Source of the DNA: Streptococcus suis
Lineage (GTDB): Bacteria; Bacillota; Bacilli; Lactobacillales; Streptococcaceae
Assembly (NCBI GenBank): GCA_024583055.1
Contig: CP102145.1
Coordinates: 496,001-560,000, forward strand
Reading direction: 5' to 3'
Length of the DNA: 64,000 nucleotides
The first letter of the stretch is position 1, and the number at the start of each line of letters is the position of its first letter. The position numbers and the translations under genes are program-made. Below, piece after piece: positions 1 to 9,035 of the stretch. The notes beneath the pieces are model-generated. The model saw only the letters and a list, made by a program, of their open reading frames with translations. It was not told the origin of the DNA and ran no database searches.

Positions 1-389
1 TAGCCGACAAACTCAATCAACCTTTTTTCCAACACCGACAAAAAACCAAACTACTTGTCTGCATAGCTCTTTTAACTTTTGAGGCTACAATCATCTATCT
101 CAATCAGGGCTACGACAAGAACTTTCTATTTAGCCTAATTCCATTCACAGCCTATCTAGTCGCTTGGACCCTAACCACAGACCTCTTCCGCCAGAAAAAA
201 TTCCAATTTCTAAAGGAATATGCCAGTTACTATTATTTTATCCATGTTATCCCAGTCGAAGTCAGCTTTTTCTTCCTAGAAACTAGTTCCCTGACCAAAA
301 TACAGCAAGGTTGGTTAGTCTTCCTTATCACCATCATCACTTGCCAACTGCTCAGCTGGTTAATCATTAAGCACAAAAGAACCTTGTAA
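1..389 (+). CDS. C-terminal part of a multi-pass membrane protein, possibly an acyltransferase (5' end outside window)
   Basis: Open from the window edge (codons begin at base 3) to a TAA. The visible 128 residues hold about four hydrophobic segments separated by short basic loops and end in a Lys/Arg-rich tail, so this is the C-terminal portion of an integral membrane protein. The last two helices, with an aromatic run followed by Phe-Ile-His, resemble the end of membrane acyltransferases (acyltransferase family 3), but the catalytic N-terminal half is not in the window. The family assignment is therefore weak. The stop codon lies inside a terminator hairpin, so this gene ends its transcript. 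Confidence 0.5.
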   Translation, partial: ADKLNQPFFQHRQKTKLLVCIALLTFEATIIYLNQGYDKNFLFSLIPFTAYLVAWTLTTDLFRQKKFQFLKEYASYYYFIHVIPVEVSFFFLETSSLTKIQQGWLVFLITIITCQLLSWLIIKHKRTL

Positions 390-412
390 GATCTAACTTA
401 CAAGGCTTTTTT
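382..412 (+). terminator. Rho-independent terminator overlapping the stop codon
   Basis: Nine-base perfect arms (CCTTGTAAG / CTTACAAGG) around a six-base loop are followed by CTTTTTT. The hairpin includes the stop codon of the partial plus-strand gene. It also lies just past the stop of the convergent regulator gene, but that side has no clean T-run. Confidence 0.85.
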
Positions 413-1457
413 ACAAATCAAAATCCTCTTTCAACTTATCAATCACCTCTTGGAGCAAATCTTGATTGACACTGTATTTGACATCACTATTTTTTGTATT
501 GAAGAGAAGTAAGTCACCGTTAATCAGCTTTTGGGTGTGGAAAGACACTGCCGCCCCTGTGATATTGAGTCGTTCTGCAATGTCCTTGCTCTTGGCATGG
601 GGCTTGGTCAGTTCCACCAAGACCTGATAACGCGTACTATCGCTGATAACCTTGAGGACATTAGTCAAGTCATCTATATCCAATTCCTCATTAGACAGCA
701 AAATCTGGTCGATCCGACAGGAAGCCAAAAGAGCGACTTTCATATTGTCAAACTGCTCATTGCCGTAATAGGCAAACCAGAAACACCATGGACTGAGGAC
801 AAAAAATGGGGCATTTTCTACACCCAAGCTATCCAAGCTAGTCATGGCTAACTGCTTGGATTCTCTGTAGAGTTGTTCAATGTCAAAGTTTCTAGCAAAG
901 GCTTCCCGCTCTGCTCTTGCCCCTTCAAAGTAAGGCTGATAGATTGGCAGCATCTTATCCAAGAGATGGACAGACCGCTCAACTGTTTCCAAGGGATTGC
1001 GGATAGCCAATGACCAGTACCACTTATCTGCCGGCTTTTTATCCGTTTTTTCCAAAAGTTCCATGAGGCTGAGGGTCTTCTCATGATGTCCGTCATTTTC
1101 AGATGCCAACATGGTTCGCATGGCATCTTCTACTTCTTCTTGAGACAGCTTTAAAATCAACTGACAGGTTTCCTCAACCGTCTTTGGATCCTGCCCATCA
1201 TTCAAGAGATAGAAATAAAGACTATGCAAAATGTTAAAAATATATCCCCAGACAAAGACTTGATTGACTTCCTGACGAAAATCTGCCAACTTTTCTTCCA
1301 TCTCATCACGAATGTCCAAGGCATCTTTGAGAATGTCTTTTTCTTTCTGTGAAAAATCCGCCTCAAACGGCTCTTCACGATCCTTGACAATCAAGGGAAT
1401 GAACAGTTTTTCTACAATTTCACTGCGGTAATCACGGTAATCTAATTTCATACGCAT
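411..1457 (-). CDS. ArsR-type winged-helix transcriptional regulator with a long N-terminal domain
   Basis: 348 residues. The C-terminal ~80 residues (about 265-340) form an ArsR/HTH_20-like winged helix: a helix around SDSTRYQVLVEL, a recognition region KDIAERLNITGAAVSFHTQKL, then a beta wing. The N-terminal 260 residues are mostly helical and of the long streptococcal type that precedes such HTH domains; I cannot name a ligand. The gene follows the MFS transporter by five bases on the same strand, so the pair is probably co-transcribed and the regulator likely controls the transporter promoter. Two ATGs are possible. The second, six bases inside, has better spacing to GAAAG. No metal-binding cysteine pair is evident, so it is unlikely to be a classical metal sensor. 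Confidence 0.8.
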   Translation of the reverse strand: MRMKLDYRDYRSEIVEKLFIPLIVKDREEPFEADFSQKEKDILKDALDIRDEMEEKLADFRQEVNQVFVWGYIFNILHSLYFYLLNDGQDPKTVEETCQLILKLSQEEVEDAMRTMLASENDGHHEKTLSLMELLEKTDKKPADKWYWSLAIRNPLETVERSVHLLDKMLPIYQPYFEGARAEREAFARNFDIEQLYRESKQLAMTSLDSLGVENAPFFVLSPWCFWFAYYGNEQFDNMKVALLASCRIDQILLSNEELDIDDLTNVLKVISDSTRYQVLVELTKPHAKSKDIAERLNITGAAVSFHTQKLINGDLLLFNTKNSDVKYSVNQDLLQEVIDKLKEDFDL

Positions 1458-1462
1458 ACTTT

Positions 1463-2734
1463 CTAAGCTTTAACAACTACTTCATTTTTAGGCCTACGCC
1501 CCACAAGAATAGTATAGCTTACTAGTCCTACAGAAAGCAAGAGGAAGATAAGGGAAATGCTTGTAACAGATAAGATTGTTACCATAAGGGCGACCAAGGC
1601 TTGACCTGCAAGCATCCCAATATTAAATATGGTCCCCATTCCTGCATTGATAGTCGCCAATTTATCCTCGGGTAGTTCATTCATTATCAGGGCATACAAT
1701 TTGGGATTGATAATACCAGTCGTCATGGTAGTGACTAAGATAGTCGCCATCACAATATAAATATTATGAAGGTAGAAGCCAACAAACAGGATGACCGACA
1801 AAACTGTACAACACTTGAGCAGATTTGACAAGCTGACATGTTTGAAGAAAGCCATACCTAGACTAGATCCAAGGATGTAGCCGACAGAAAATAGATTAAA
1901 GACCAAGGCAAGAGTTATGCCAGAATTGACAATCATGAAGTCTGAAAACTCCTTCATAGCCAGGATAACCAAGGGAGGTACGGCACTGCCAACCGTATTG
2001 ATACCCGCAATGGTCAGAATAGAAGTCTTTAGTACAGTGATGTTTTGAATGGCTTGATAAGATTCTTTGAGGCTCTGACCAATTCCCTTGATAAGTCCTG
2101 CTCCTGTTTCGGTTCGTTCAACCTCTTGGATAGGATTTTCTTTCAACATCTTGGCAAAAGCTGGACGCAGACCTGCCATAATCGCAAGGCTTACCAAAAA
2201 GGTCCCAGCGTTGAAAAAGGCAAGATTCTGGTAAGACATATAACCGATTAGAATGGCACCGCTGGATCGAAAGACAATCATCAAGATGCCACCCACGGTG
2301 TTCTTAAAGGCCATCGCAGTTTCACGGTCTTCCGCCTCCAAGACCCGCAGGCTAAGTGGCATATAAAGGCCGTTTTCATACTGACCAGCCAAGTCAGATA
2401 GGAAATTGACCAGACAAACAACTGCTACAATCCAGAGGGCTGGTGTAAATCCCATTAGTAAACCAACGAGGGCATAGAGAACGACACGAACCAGCAGGGT
2501 TGCAAGAATGGTATCCAGTTTATTTTTAGTCTTGTCCGCCCAAATCCCGATAAAGAGACCAGCCAAAATCGGCAAGGTTTCAGATGCGGTAATCATAGCC
2601 AAGGCAAACTTGGTATCTGGTAGAAGCAAGACATAGTTCATCAGGGCTAGGTAGTAGAGTGTGTCACCAAAGTTGGAAATCAAATCCGCTACAAAGCTGG
2701 ATAGAAATAATTTATTGTTGACCAGTTTTTTCAT
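1463..2734 (-). CDS. MFS transporter (putative efflux)
   Basis: 423 residues with about twelve hydrophobic helices and the MFS loop signature between helices 2 and 3 (GIWADKTKNK, like GxxaDrxgrr), followed by a long central cytoplasmic loop. It is a single-polypeptide secondary transporter of the plasma membrane; the substrate cannot be read from sequence. The start was moved six bases inside the longest frame: AGGAG lies six bases before the ATG that begins MKKLVNNK, whereas the upstream ATG touches the Shine-Dalgarno. It is the first gene of a two-gene unit with the ArsR-type regulator, a layout typical of drug or toxicant efflux under local repression. Confidence 0.82.
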   Translation of the reverse strand: MKKLVNNKLFLSSFVADLISNFGDTLYYLALMNYVLLLPDTKFALAMITASETLPILAGLFIGIWADKTKNKLDTILATLLVRVVLYALVGLLMGFTPALWIVAVVCLVNFLSDLAGQYENGLYMPLSLRVLEAEDRETAMAFKNTVGGILMIVFRSSGAILIGYMSYQNLAFFNAGTFLVSLAIMAGLRPAFAKMLKENPIQEVERTETGAGLIKGIGQSLKESYQAIQNITVLKTSILTIAGINTVGSAVPPLVILAMKEFSDFMIVNSGITLALVFNLFSVGYILGSSLGMAFFKHVSLSNLLKCCTVLSVILFVGFYLHNIYIVMATILVTTMTTGIINPKLYALIMNELPEDKLATINAGMGTIFNIGMLAGQALVALMVTILSVTSISLIFLLLSVGLVSYTILVGRRPKNEVVVKA

Positions 2735-2752
2735 AAACATCTCCTTAAACAG

Positions 2753-2850
2753 ATATTAAATATTTGTTTAATATTATTTTACACTTTATTTCAGTAAAGT
2801 CAATACTTAATTTCATAAAAATTAAATATTTTTTAAGCAATTATTTAATT
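2753..2850 (-). promoter_or_regulatory. Promoter and inverted-repeat operators for the MFS-regulator unit
   Basis: On the minus strand TTGACT (2798-2803) and TAAAAT (2776-2781) are 16 bases apart. A perfect eight-base inverted repeat, ATATTAAA with a six-base gap to TTTAATAT (2753-2774), sits directly downstream of the -10, where a bound repressor would block initiation. A second AT-rich repeat, AATTAAAT / ATTTAATT (2820-2850), lies upstream. The repeats are seen. Their use by the ArsR-type regulator is inference from position. Confidence 0.55.
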
Positions 2851-2871
2851 TTCCTTCTATCTGACTTTTTC

Positions 2872-2900
2872 TTGACAAGATTAGCACAGTTTGTTATAGT
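2872..2900 (+). promoter_or_regulatory. Promoter of the UPF0371 gene
   Basis: TTGACA (2872-2877) and TATAGT (2895-2900) are separated by exactly 17 bases, a near-consensus sigma-A promoter. Initiation about seven bases downstream would make a leader beginning near 2907 that contains two hairpins before the gene. Confidence 0.75.
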
Positions 2901-2906
2901 ATTGTT

Positions 2907-2970
2907 CGGGCACCTCATTTGAGAGGTCGGAGAAAAGGCTCCCTAGTTTTAGGGAGCTATTTTTTGTTTT
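2907..2970 (+). ncRNA. Terminator-bearing leader RNA (possible attenuator or small RNA)
   Basis: The predicted leader holds a first hairpin ACCTC / GAGGT (2912-2927) and a strong terminator GCTCCCTA / TAGGGAGC with a four-base loop (2938-2957), followed by TATTTTTTGTTTT. A competing pairing, GGAG (2929-2932) with CTCC (2939-2942), would disrupt the terminator's left arm. That mutually exclusive arrangement is what an attenuator looks like. A terminated short RNA of about 60 bases is the alternative. I do not recognise a known riboswitch class in it. Confidence 0.5.
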
Positions 2971-3007
2971 CCCAGAGATTAATACACATTTGGAGGACAT
3001 ATTTATA

Positions 3008-4495
3008 ATGAAAAAAATCGCATTTGATTCAACTAAATACTTGAATTTGCAACGTGATCACATTTTAGAGCGTATTGCCCAATTTGAAGGCAAGCTCTAT
3101 ATGGAATTTGGTGGAAAAATGTTGGAAGATTTCCACGCAGCCCGTGTTTTACCTGGCTATGAACCAGATAATAAAATCAAACTCCTCCAAGAGTTAAAAG
3201 ACCAAGTAGAAATTGTCATCGCCATCAATGCCAGCAATATCGAACATTCTAAAGCACGTGGTGACTTGGGTATTTCTTATGACCAAGAAGTCTTCCGCTT
3301 GATTGATACATTCAATGATATTGATATCTATGTTGGTTCTGTGGTCATTACCCAATACCGCAACCAACCAGCCGCAGATGCCTTCCGAAAACAGTTGGAA
3401 AAACATGGCATCAAATCCTATCTCCATTACCCAATCAAGGGTTACCCTTCTGATATTGACCACATCATTTCACTAGAAGGTATGGGTAAAAATGACTACA
3501 TTGAAACCAGTCGCAATCTCGTCGTTGTCACCGCACCTGGACCTGGTTCAGGTAAATTGGCGACTTGTATCTCCCAGCTCTACCACGACCAACTGCATGG
3601 CGTAACATCAGGCTATGCTAAGTTTGAAACCTTCCCAGTTTGGAACTTGCCACTCCACCATCCCGTTAACTTGGCCTATGAAGCAGCAACTGCCGACCTG
3701 GACGACCTCAACATGATCGACCCCTTCCACCTGCAAACCTACGGCAAAACTGCGGTCAACTACAACCGTGACATCGAGGTCTTCCCTGTCCTCAACCGTA
3801 CCTTTGAACGCATTTTGAACAAATCACCTTATGCCTCACCAACGGACATGGGCGTTAACATGGTGGGCTATTCCATCGTGGACGAAGAAGCTGCGATCGA
3901 AGCATCCAAGCAAGAAATCATCCGCCGCTACTACCAGACCTTGGTTGATTTCAAAGCTGAGCGGGTTGGTGAACAAGCAGTCAAAAAGATTGAGCTCCTC
4001 ATGAATGAAGTTGGCGTGACACCTGCTGACCGTAAGGTTGTTATCGCTGCGCGCGAAAAAGCAGAGCTAACAACCAGTCCTGCCCTAGCTATTCAGCTGC
4101 CAAATGGTGAGATTGTCACAGGTAAAACCTCTGACCTCCTCAAGCCAACTGCAACTGTCCTTCTAAATGCCATCAAGCAAATTGCTAAAATCGATGATGA
4201 AACACTTCTCATCGAACCAAACTACATCCGACCAATCCAAGAATTGAAGGCAGATTATCTGGATAAAACCAATACACGACTCGATGCAAGTGAGATTCTT
4301 AACGCCCTTGCCATCACTGCACAAGACAGCCCTGTCGCTACACAAGCAATGAAAGAATTGGGCCAATTAAATGGTAGCGAAGCCCACTCAACCGTTATCC
4401 TATCCGATGAAGACAAGAGTGTCCTTCGTAAATTAGGCATCAATCTAACCTTTGACCCTATCTACCAGCATAACAAGTTTTATCAGAAGAACTAA
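3008..4495 (+). CDS. UPF0371 / DUF1846 family protein
   Basis: 495 residues, soluble, matching my recollection of the UPF0371 (DUF1846) family, which is widespread in streptococci and structurally solved but functionally unassigned. A glycine-rich nucleotide-binding-type loop, APGPGSGK, lies near residue 180, followed by a long alpha/beta region and a C-terminal domain. The ATG at 3008 is preferred: GGAGG at 2992-2996 lies about 11 bases upstream, and the longer frame would start with a TTG that overlaps this Shine-Dalgarno. The gene is monocistronic, between a leader with an internal terminator and its own terminator. Its start is divergent from the MFS unit. No function beyond the family name is claimed. 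Confidence 0.85.
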   Translation: MKKIAFDSTKYLNLQRDHILERIAQFEGKLYMEFGGKMLEDFHAARVLPGYEPDNKIKLLQELKDQVEIVIAINASNIEHSKARGDLGISYDQEVFRLIDTFNDIDIYVGSVVITQYRNQPAADAFRKQLEKHGIKSYLHYPIKGYPSDIDHIISLEGMGKNDYIETSRNLVVVTAPGPGSGKLATCISQLYHDQLHGVTSGYAKFETFPVWNLPLHHPVNLAYEAATADLDDLNMIDPFHLQTYGKTAVNYNRDIEVFPVLNRTFERILNKSPYASPTDMGVNMVGYSIVDEEAAIEASKQEIIRRYYQTLVDFKAERVGEQAVKKIELLMNEVGVTPADRKVVIAAREKAELTTSPALAIQLPNGEIVTGKTSDLLKPTATVLLNAIKQIAKIDDETLLIEPNYIRPIQELKADYLDKTNTRLDASEILNALAITAQDSPVATQAMKELGQLNGSEAHSTVILSDEDKSVLRKLGINLTFDPIYQHNKFYQKN

Positions 4496-4502
4496 AGACA
4501 AC

Positions 4503-4533
4503 AATAGACTTGCCAGAAGCAAGTCTATTTTTT
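4503..4533 (+). terminator. Terminator of the UPF0371 gene
   Basis: An eleven-base perfect stem (AATAGACTTGC / GCAAGTCTATT) with a five-base loop runs into a T-run just after the stop codon. Confidence 0.9.
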
Positions 4534-4538
4534 AGCAT

Positions 4539-4569
4539 AAAAAAGCAAGGATTCAGTCCCTGCTTTTTT
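4539..4569 (-). terminator. Terminator of ptsHI
   Basis: Read on the minus strand, GCAGGGA pairs with TCCTTGC (one wobble) around a short loop, flanked by A and T runs, directly after the ptsI stop. It is back to back with the terminator of the convergent gene. Confidence 0.8.
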
Positions 4570-4575
4570 CAATGA

Positions 4576-6309
4576 TTAGTTGAAATCAACATACTCTTTT
4601 TGAAGTTCAAGAACTTCTTCTGCCGTTGCACATTCTGTCAAGGCACGGTGAGCATATTCTTCCATCTTAGCTGTGTCAAGTGTCTTCATGAGGCTACGCG
4701 TACGAAGGACAGATGTTGCGCTCATAGAGAACTCATCCAAGCCCATTCCGACAAGAAGTGGAACAGCTTGTTGGTCACCAGCCATCTCACCACACATACC
4801 AGCCCATTTGCCTTCTGCGTGTGCAGCCTTGATAACGTTGTTGATCAAGCGAAGGATAGATGGGTTGTATGGTTGGTAGAGGTATGAAACTTGCTCGTTC
4901 ATACGGTCTGCTGCCATTGTGTATTGGATAAGGTCGTTAGTACCGATAGAGAAGAAATCAACTTCTTTCGCAAATTGGTCCGCAAGCATAGCCGCAGCTG
5001 GGATTTCAATCATGATACCCACTTGAATATCATCTGCAACTGCAATGCCTTCCGCAAGCAATTTCGCTTTTTCTTCTTCAAGAATAGCTTTTGCAGCACG
5101 GAATTCTGTTACCAAAGCAACCATTGGGAACATGATACGCAATTTACCGTGAACAGATGAGCGCAACAAGGCACGCAACTGGGTACGGAACATTTGGTTA
5201 CCAGTCTCAGAGATAGAGATACGAAGGGCACGGAAACCAAGGAATGGGTTCATTTCATGTGGAAGGTCGAAGTAAGGAAGCTCCTTATCACCACCGATAT
5301 CCATAGTACGAACTACGACTGGTTTGCCGTTCATGCCTTCAAGAACAGCCTTATAAGCCTCGTATTGCTCATCTTCAGTTGGGAAGTCTTGTGAGTCCAT
5401 GTACAAGAATTCTGTACGATAGAGACCAACTGCCTCAGCACCGTTATCATTTACACCTTCAACGTCTTTAGGTGTACCGATGTTAGCAGCCAATTCAAAG
5501 TGTTTGCCGTCAGCTGTCACTGTTTGAGCATCTTTCAAGAGTGCCCACTCAGCTTTTTGTTTAGCATAGGCTTCGCCAGCTGCCTTAAATTCTGCAATCA
5601 CTTCTTCAGATGGGTTGATAACAACTTCACCAGTGATACCGTTAACAGCGAGGACATCACCATCTTTCACGATTTCAGTAATATTATTTGTACCCAATAC
5701 AGCTGCAATTTCAAGTGTACGAGCCATGATAGCTGAGTGACTTGTACGTCCACCGATGTTTGTTACAAAAGCTTTAACAAATTGCTTATTCAATTGAGCC
5801 GTATCAGAAGGTGTCAAGTCATGAGCAATCACGATAGACTCTTCATCAATTGTTGCTGGGTTTGGCAAACGAACACCAAGCAAGTGAGCTAGGACACGTT
5901 TTGCAACGTCGCGAATATCTGCTGCACGCTCTTGCATGTATGGGTTATCTTCCATACCTTCAAAGATAGCGATGAACATATCCGTTACTTCTTTCAAACC
6001 TGTTTCAGCATTTGTTTTCTTAGCACGGATAGTTTCCTTAATCTGTCCAATCATTTCTGGGTCAGCAAGAACCATCAAGTGTGCATCAAATACGGCTGCG
6101 GCTTCTTCACCTAGGCTAGCTACTGCATTCTCACGAATAACAGAAAGCTCGTTTTGAGACGCTTCAAGAGCTGCATCCAAACGAGCTTCTTCTGCATTTG
6201 TATCTTCAACTGTAACAGTTTCAAAAGATAAATCGGGTTGAACCAGTAGATATGCCTTAGCAACGGCAACACCGTCAGATGCTGCAATTCCTTTAAGCAT
6301 TTCTGTCAT
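4576..6309 (-). CDS. ptsI: Phosphoenolpyruvate-protein phosphotransferase (PTS enzyme I)
   Basis: 577 residues, the usual length for streptococcal EI. It transfers phosphate from PEP to HPr, the first step of all PTS sugar uptake, in the cytoplasm. Visible features are the phosphohistidine segment [13 protein letters not shown] near residue 190, the PEP-binding TIM-barrel signature around [19 protein letters not shown], and the catalytic cysteine in [10 protein letters not shown]. The start [13 protein letters not shown] was chosen over the longer frame because it matches the family N-terminus and lies four bases after the ptsH stop, typical of translational coupling. The second gene of the ptsH operon, it should share the ptsH promoter. 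Confidence 0.97.
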   Translation of the reverse strand: MTEMLKGIAASDGVAVAKAYLLVQPDLSFETVTVEDTNAEEARLDAALEASQNELSVIRENAVASLGEEAAAVFDAHLMVLADPEMIGQIKETIRAKKTNAETGLKEVTDMFIAIFEGMEDNPYMQERAADIRDVAKRVLAHLLGVRLPNPATIDEESIVIAHDLTPSDTAQLNKQFVKAFVTNIGGRTSHSAIMARTLEIAAVLGTNNITEIVKDGDVLAVNGITGEVVINPSEEVIAEFKAAGEAYAKQKAEWALLKDAQTVTADGKHFELAANIGTPKDVEGVNDNGAEAVGLYRTEFLYMDSQDFPTEDEQYEAYKAVLEGMNGKPVVVRTMDIGGDKELPYFDLPHEMNPFLGFRALRISISETGNQMFRTQLRALLRSSVHGKLRIMFPMVALVTEFRAAKAILEEEKAKLLAEGIAVADDIQVGIMIEIPAAAMLADQFAKEVDFFSIGTNDLIQYTMAADRMNEQVSYLYQPYNPSILRLINNVIKAAHAEGKWAGMCGEMAGDQQAVPLLVGMGLDEFSMSATSVLRTRSLMKTLDTAKMEEYAHRALTECATAEEVLELQKEYVDFN

Positions 6310-6313
6310 GTTC

Positions 6314-6577
6314 TTATGCCAATCCTTCTTTTTCCATTGTTTCTGTGATTGCTGCGATTGCATCGTCAGCATCTGCACCTTCAGCAGAGATTGTTACGTC
6401 AGCACCTTGGCCAACACCAAGAGACATAACACCCATGATAGATTTAAGGTTAACTGATTTTTCTTTGTAGTTCAACGTGATGTCTGAAGCGAATTTGCTA
6501 GCAGTTTGAACAAGCAAAGTTGCTGGACGTGCGTGGATACCTGTTTCTGCCACGATGTGGAAGTCTTTTGAAGCCAT
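6314..6577 (-). CDS. ptsH: PTS phosphocarrier protein HPr
   Basis: 87 residues, full length. His15 in [11 protein letters not shown] is the residue phosphorylated by EI. Ser46 in [12 protein letters not shown] is the HPr kinase site that, in Firmicutes, makes HPr(Ser-P) the CcpA corepressor. AGGAG lies eight bases before the ATG. HPr relays phosphate to sugar-specific EIIA domains and links sugar uptake to catabolite control. It leads a two-gene operon with ptsI. No cre-like site was recognised in its promoter region. Confidence 0.98.
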   Translation of the reverse strand: MASKDFHIVAETGIHARPATLLVQTASKFASDITLNYKEKSVNLKSIMGVMSLGVGQGADVTISAEGADADDAIAAITETMEKEGLA

Positions 6578-6638
6578 ATTTGGATTCTCCTTTTTGTTTT
6601 ACAAAATTTGGGCTATTATGATAACCCTTACAAGGAGG

Positions 6639-6667
6639 ATTATACCACTTTTTGAAATCATTTTCAA
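6639..6667 (-). promoter_or_regulatory. ptsHI promoter
   Basis: On the minus strand TTGAAA (6662-6667) and a perfect TATAAT (6639-6644) are 17 bases apart, placing the start about 55 bases before the ptsH ATG. It fits a strong constitutive promoter. Confidence 0.85.
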
Positions 6668-6694
6668 GATTTTTTTGCATTTCTTTCATTTTTC

Positions 6695-6728
6695 TAAGAA
6701 AAAGACCTGCCTGGTCGCAAGGCCTTTC
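6695..6728 (-). terminator. Terminator after icd
   Basis: On the minus strand AAAGGCCT pairs with AGGTCTTT (one wobble) and is followed by TTTTTCTT. It separates the acnA-citZ-icd transcript from the ptsHI promoter. Confidence 0.75.
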
Positions 6729-6732
6729 TATC

Positions 6733-7914
6733 TTAAAAATATTGAATAAGAGCCGTAACAAATTGACTAGTAGATAGGGGTTCTACTCCCAAATCCTTTG
6801 CAAAGTCAACAGTTACCTGTTTATTTTCAAAAGCTTTTTCGAGTCCAGAAACAATAATCTCTGCTGCTTCTTTCCAATTCATATAATCCAACATCATACA
6901 AGCAGACAACAGAACTGAACTTGGATTAGCCTTGTTTTGGCCAGCAATATCTGGCGCTGTTCCATGTGTAGCTTCAAAAATGGCATGTCCTGTTTGGTAA
7001 TTGATATTTGCACCTGGTGAGATGCCGATTCCACCAACCTGGGCCGCTAGAGCATCTGAAGCGTAGTCTCCGTTGAGATTGGTGAGGGCCACCACATCGA
7101 ACTTTTCTGGAGCAAGTAAGATTTGCTGAAGGAAATTGTCCGCAATAATATCGTTGACTACCAAATCACCCGACTTAAGAAGATCCGCATATTCTTGTTG
7201 AGCCAGTTCATAACCCCATTTTCGAAATCCACCTTCAGTGAACTTTTGAATGTTGCCCTTGTGGACCAGGGTTACATTTTTTAGGCCATTTTCCAAGGCG
7301 TAATCAATAGCAGAGCGAACCAAGCGCTTGCTACCTTCCTCAGAAATCGGCTTGATACCGATACTGGATGTCTCAGGGAAACGAATTTTACTAACTCCCA
7401 TCTGGTCCTTCAAGAAAGCAAGCACCTGTGCTACTTCAGCAGTTCCAGCATCCCATTCGATACCTGCATAAATATCTTCTGTATTTTCACGGAAAATCGT
7501 AATATTGGTTTTTTCTGGTTCTTTTAGTGGACTAGGCACTCCCTTAAAATAGCGGACTGGCCGCACACAGGCAAAGAGGTCCAGTTCCTGGCGCAGGGCG
7601 ACATTGAGCGAGCGATGTCCCTTACCGACTGGCGTTCCCAAGGGCCCCTTGATAGCCAAGAGGTGGTCCTTAATGGTGGCTAAGGTCTCGTCTGGTAAGG
7701 AAGTTCCTGTTGTTTCATAGGCCTTTTCACCGGCCAATACTTCCTTCCAGACAATCTGACGCTGGCCATTATAAGCCTTTTCAACTGCCGCATCAATCGC
7801 AGACTGAGCCGCTGACCAAATATCCTTACCGACACCGTCCCCCTCGATATAGGGAATAATGGGTTGGTCAGGAACCAGCAACTTTCCATTTTCAAATCTA
7901 ATTTTTTCTGCCAT
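6733..7914 (-). CDS. icd: Isocitrate dehydrogenase (NADP-dependent type)
   Basis: 393 residues, the usual size of homodimeric bacterial NADP-IDH. It oxidatively decarboxylates isocitrate to 2-oxoglutarate. Visible signatures are the N-terminal PYIEGDGVG, the substrate-site segment [20 protein letters not shown], the [13 protein letters not shown] block, and the C-terminal [14 protein letters not shown] nucleotide-binding region. It is the third gene of acnA-citZ-icd, starting two bases after the citZ stop. Streptococci with only these three TCA enzymes use them to make 2-oxoglutarate for glutamate synthesis, so that role is inferred here. NADP preference is assigned from overall family similarity, not from a measured residue pattern. 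Confidence 0.96.
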   Translation of the reverse strand: MAEKIRFENGKLLVPDQPIIPYIEGDGVGKDIWSAAQSAIDAAVEKAYNGQRQIVWKEVLAGEKAYETTGTSLPDETLATIKDHLLAIKGPLGTPVGKGHRSLNVALRQELDLFACVRPVRYFKGVPSPLKEPEKTNITIFRENTEDIYAGIEWDAGTAEVAQVLAFLKDQMGVSKIRFPETSSIGIKPISEEGSKRLVRSAIDYALENGLKNVTLVHKGNIQKFTEGGFRKWGYELAQQEYADLLKSGDLVVNDIIADNFLQQILLAPEKFDVVALTNLNGDYASDALAAQVGGIGISPGANINYQTGHAIFEATHGTAPDIAGQNKANPSSVLLSACMMLDYMNWKEAAEIIVSGLEKAFENKQVTVDFAKDLGVEPLSTSQFVTALIQYF

Positions 7915-7916
7915 AC

Positions 7917-9035
7917 TTATCTCTTTCCGATTGGGATATAGGTCAAATTCCGTCCACCTAGATAGGACGAACGAGGACGGATGAGCTTATTGTTCTTGCG
8001 TTGTTCCTGTACATGGGCAATCCAGCCGGCCATACGGCTCATGGCAAAAATCAAGGTAAAAATATCACTGTCAATTCCCAAAACATGATAAACAGTTGCC
8101 GAATAGAAATCCACGTTCGGAATCAATCCTTTTTTGTGCTTGATAAAGTCCTCTACTTCTTCGGACAAGCGATAGAAGGCCTCATCATCCGTTCCCATTG
8201 TCAAATCACGCGCCATTTCCTTCAAATATTCTTGACGAGGATCCACCGTTTGATAAACCCGGTGACCAAAGCCCATAATTTTTTCTTTTGAGTCCAATTT
8301 TTGCTGCAAGTAACCTTCTGTATCACCAGATTCACGGATAGCCAGCAACATATCGAAAACCCGCTCATTAGCTCCGCCATGTAGAGAACCCTTGAGCGTT
8401 CCAATAGCTGTCGTCACGCAAGAATAAATATCTGTCAGGGTGGAGGCGGTCACGCGCGCCGCAAAGGTCGAGGCGTTGAGTTCATGGTCAGCATGGAGGA
8501 CCAGTGCCTTGCTAAAGGCCTTGACTTGCAAATCTGTCGGCTCCTGCCCATTGAGCATATAAAGGAAATTAGCCGCAAAGCCCAGATCCTCACGAGGCTC
8601 AATCGGCACCAAGCCCTTCCGCAGACGAGCAAAGGTTGCAATGATTGTCGGAACCTTAGCCATAATCTGAATCGACTGGTCATAGAGGGCCTCCAGCGAA
8701 CTTTCCTCAGCCCGAACATTGTAAACACCTAAGAGTGACACCGTTGACCGCAAGACACTCATCGGGTGCAGGTGTCTGCGTGACTGGATGAGAATGCACT
8801 GCTCCACCGCATCAGAAATGGCATACTCAGCCCGCAAGGCTTTTTTAAAATAATTGAGCTCAATCTGCGTCGGGAGGTGCAGATTCCAAAGCAGGTAAAT
8901 GACCTCTTCAAAAGACGCATTATTGTCCATCAACTCTGAAATATCATAACCAGCATAGGAAAGGCGGTCATTTTCAATCGCACTAATGCGCGTATCGCAG
9001 GCAATGGCATCTTTCAATCCATTTGTTTCTGTCAT
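7917..9035 (-). CDS. citZ: Citrate synthase
   Basis: 372 residues, a Gram-positive type II-like citrate synthase. It condenses oxaloacetate with acetyl-CoA. The three catalytic motifs are visible: [12 protein letters not shown] with the first histidine, [13 protein letters not shown] with the second, and [14 protein letters not shown] with the catalytic aspartate. The ATG overlaps the acnA stop by four bases (ATGA), so translation is likely coupled. Flux through acnA-citZ-icd would supply glutamate when the amino acid is not available. gltA is an equivalent name. Confidence 0.96.
   Translation of the reverse strand: MTETNGLKDAIACDTRISAIENDRLSYAGYDISELMDNNASFEEVIYLLWNLHLPTQIELNYFKKALRAEYAISDAVEQCILIQSRRHLHPMSVLRSTVSLLGVYNVRAEESSLEALYDQSIQIMAKVPTIIATFARLRKGLVPIEPREDLGFAANFLYMLNGQEPTDLQVKAFSKALVLHADHELNASTFAARVTASTLTDIYSCVTTAIGTLKGSLHGGANERVFDMLLAIRESGDTEGYLQQKLDSKEKIMGFGHRVYQTVDPRQEYLKEMARDLTMGTDDEAFYRLSEEVEDFIKHKKGLIPNVDFYSATVYHVLGIDSDIFTLIFAMSRMAGWIAHVQEQRKNNKLIRPRSSYLGGRNLTYIPIGKR

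Noticed and set aside
2820..2850. TTTAAG repeat resembling a CiaR site upstream of the UPF0371 promoter
   Set aside because: Spacing between half-sites is six rather than five bases, the second half-site is TTTAAT, and the -10 lies too far downstream for CiaR-type activation.
6498..6761. 87-codon minus-strand frame between icd and ptsH
   Set aside because: It overlaps the ptsH start, its promoter and the icd terminator in another frame, so it is a chance frame.
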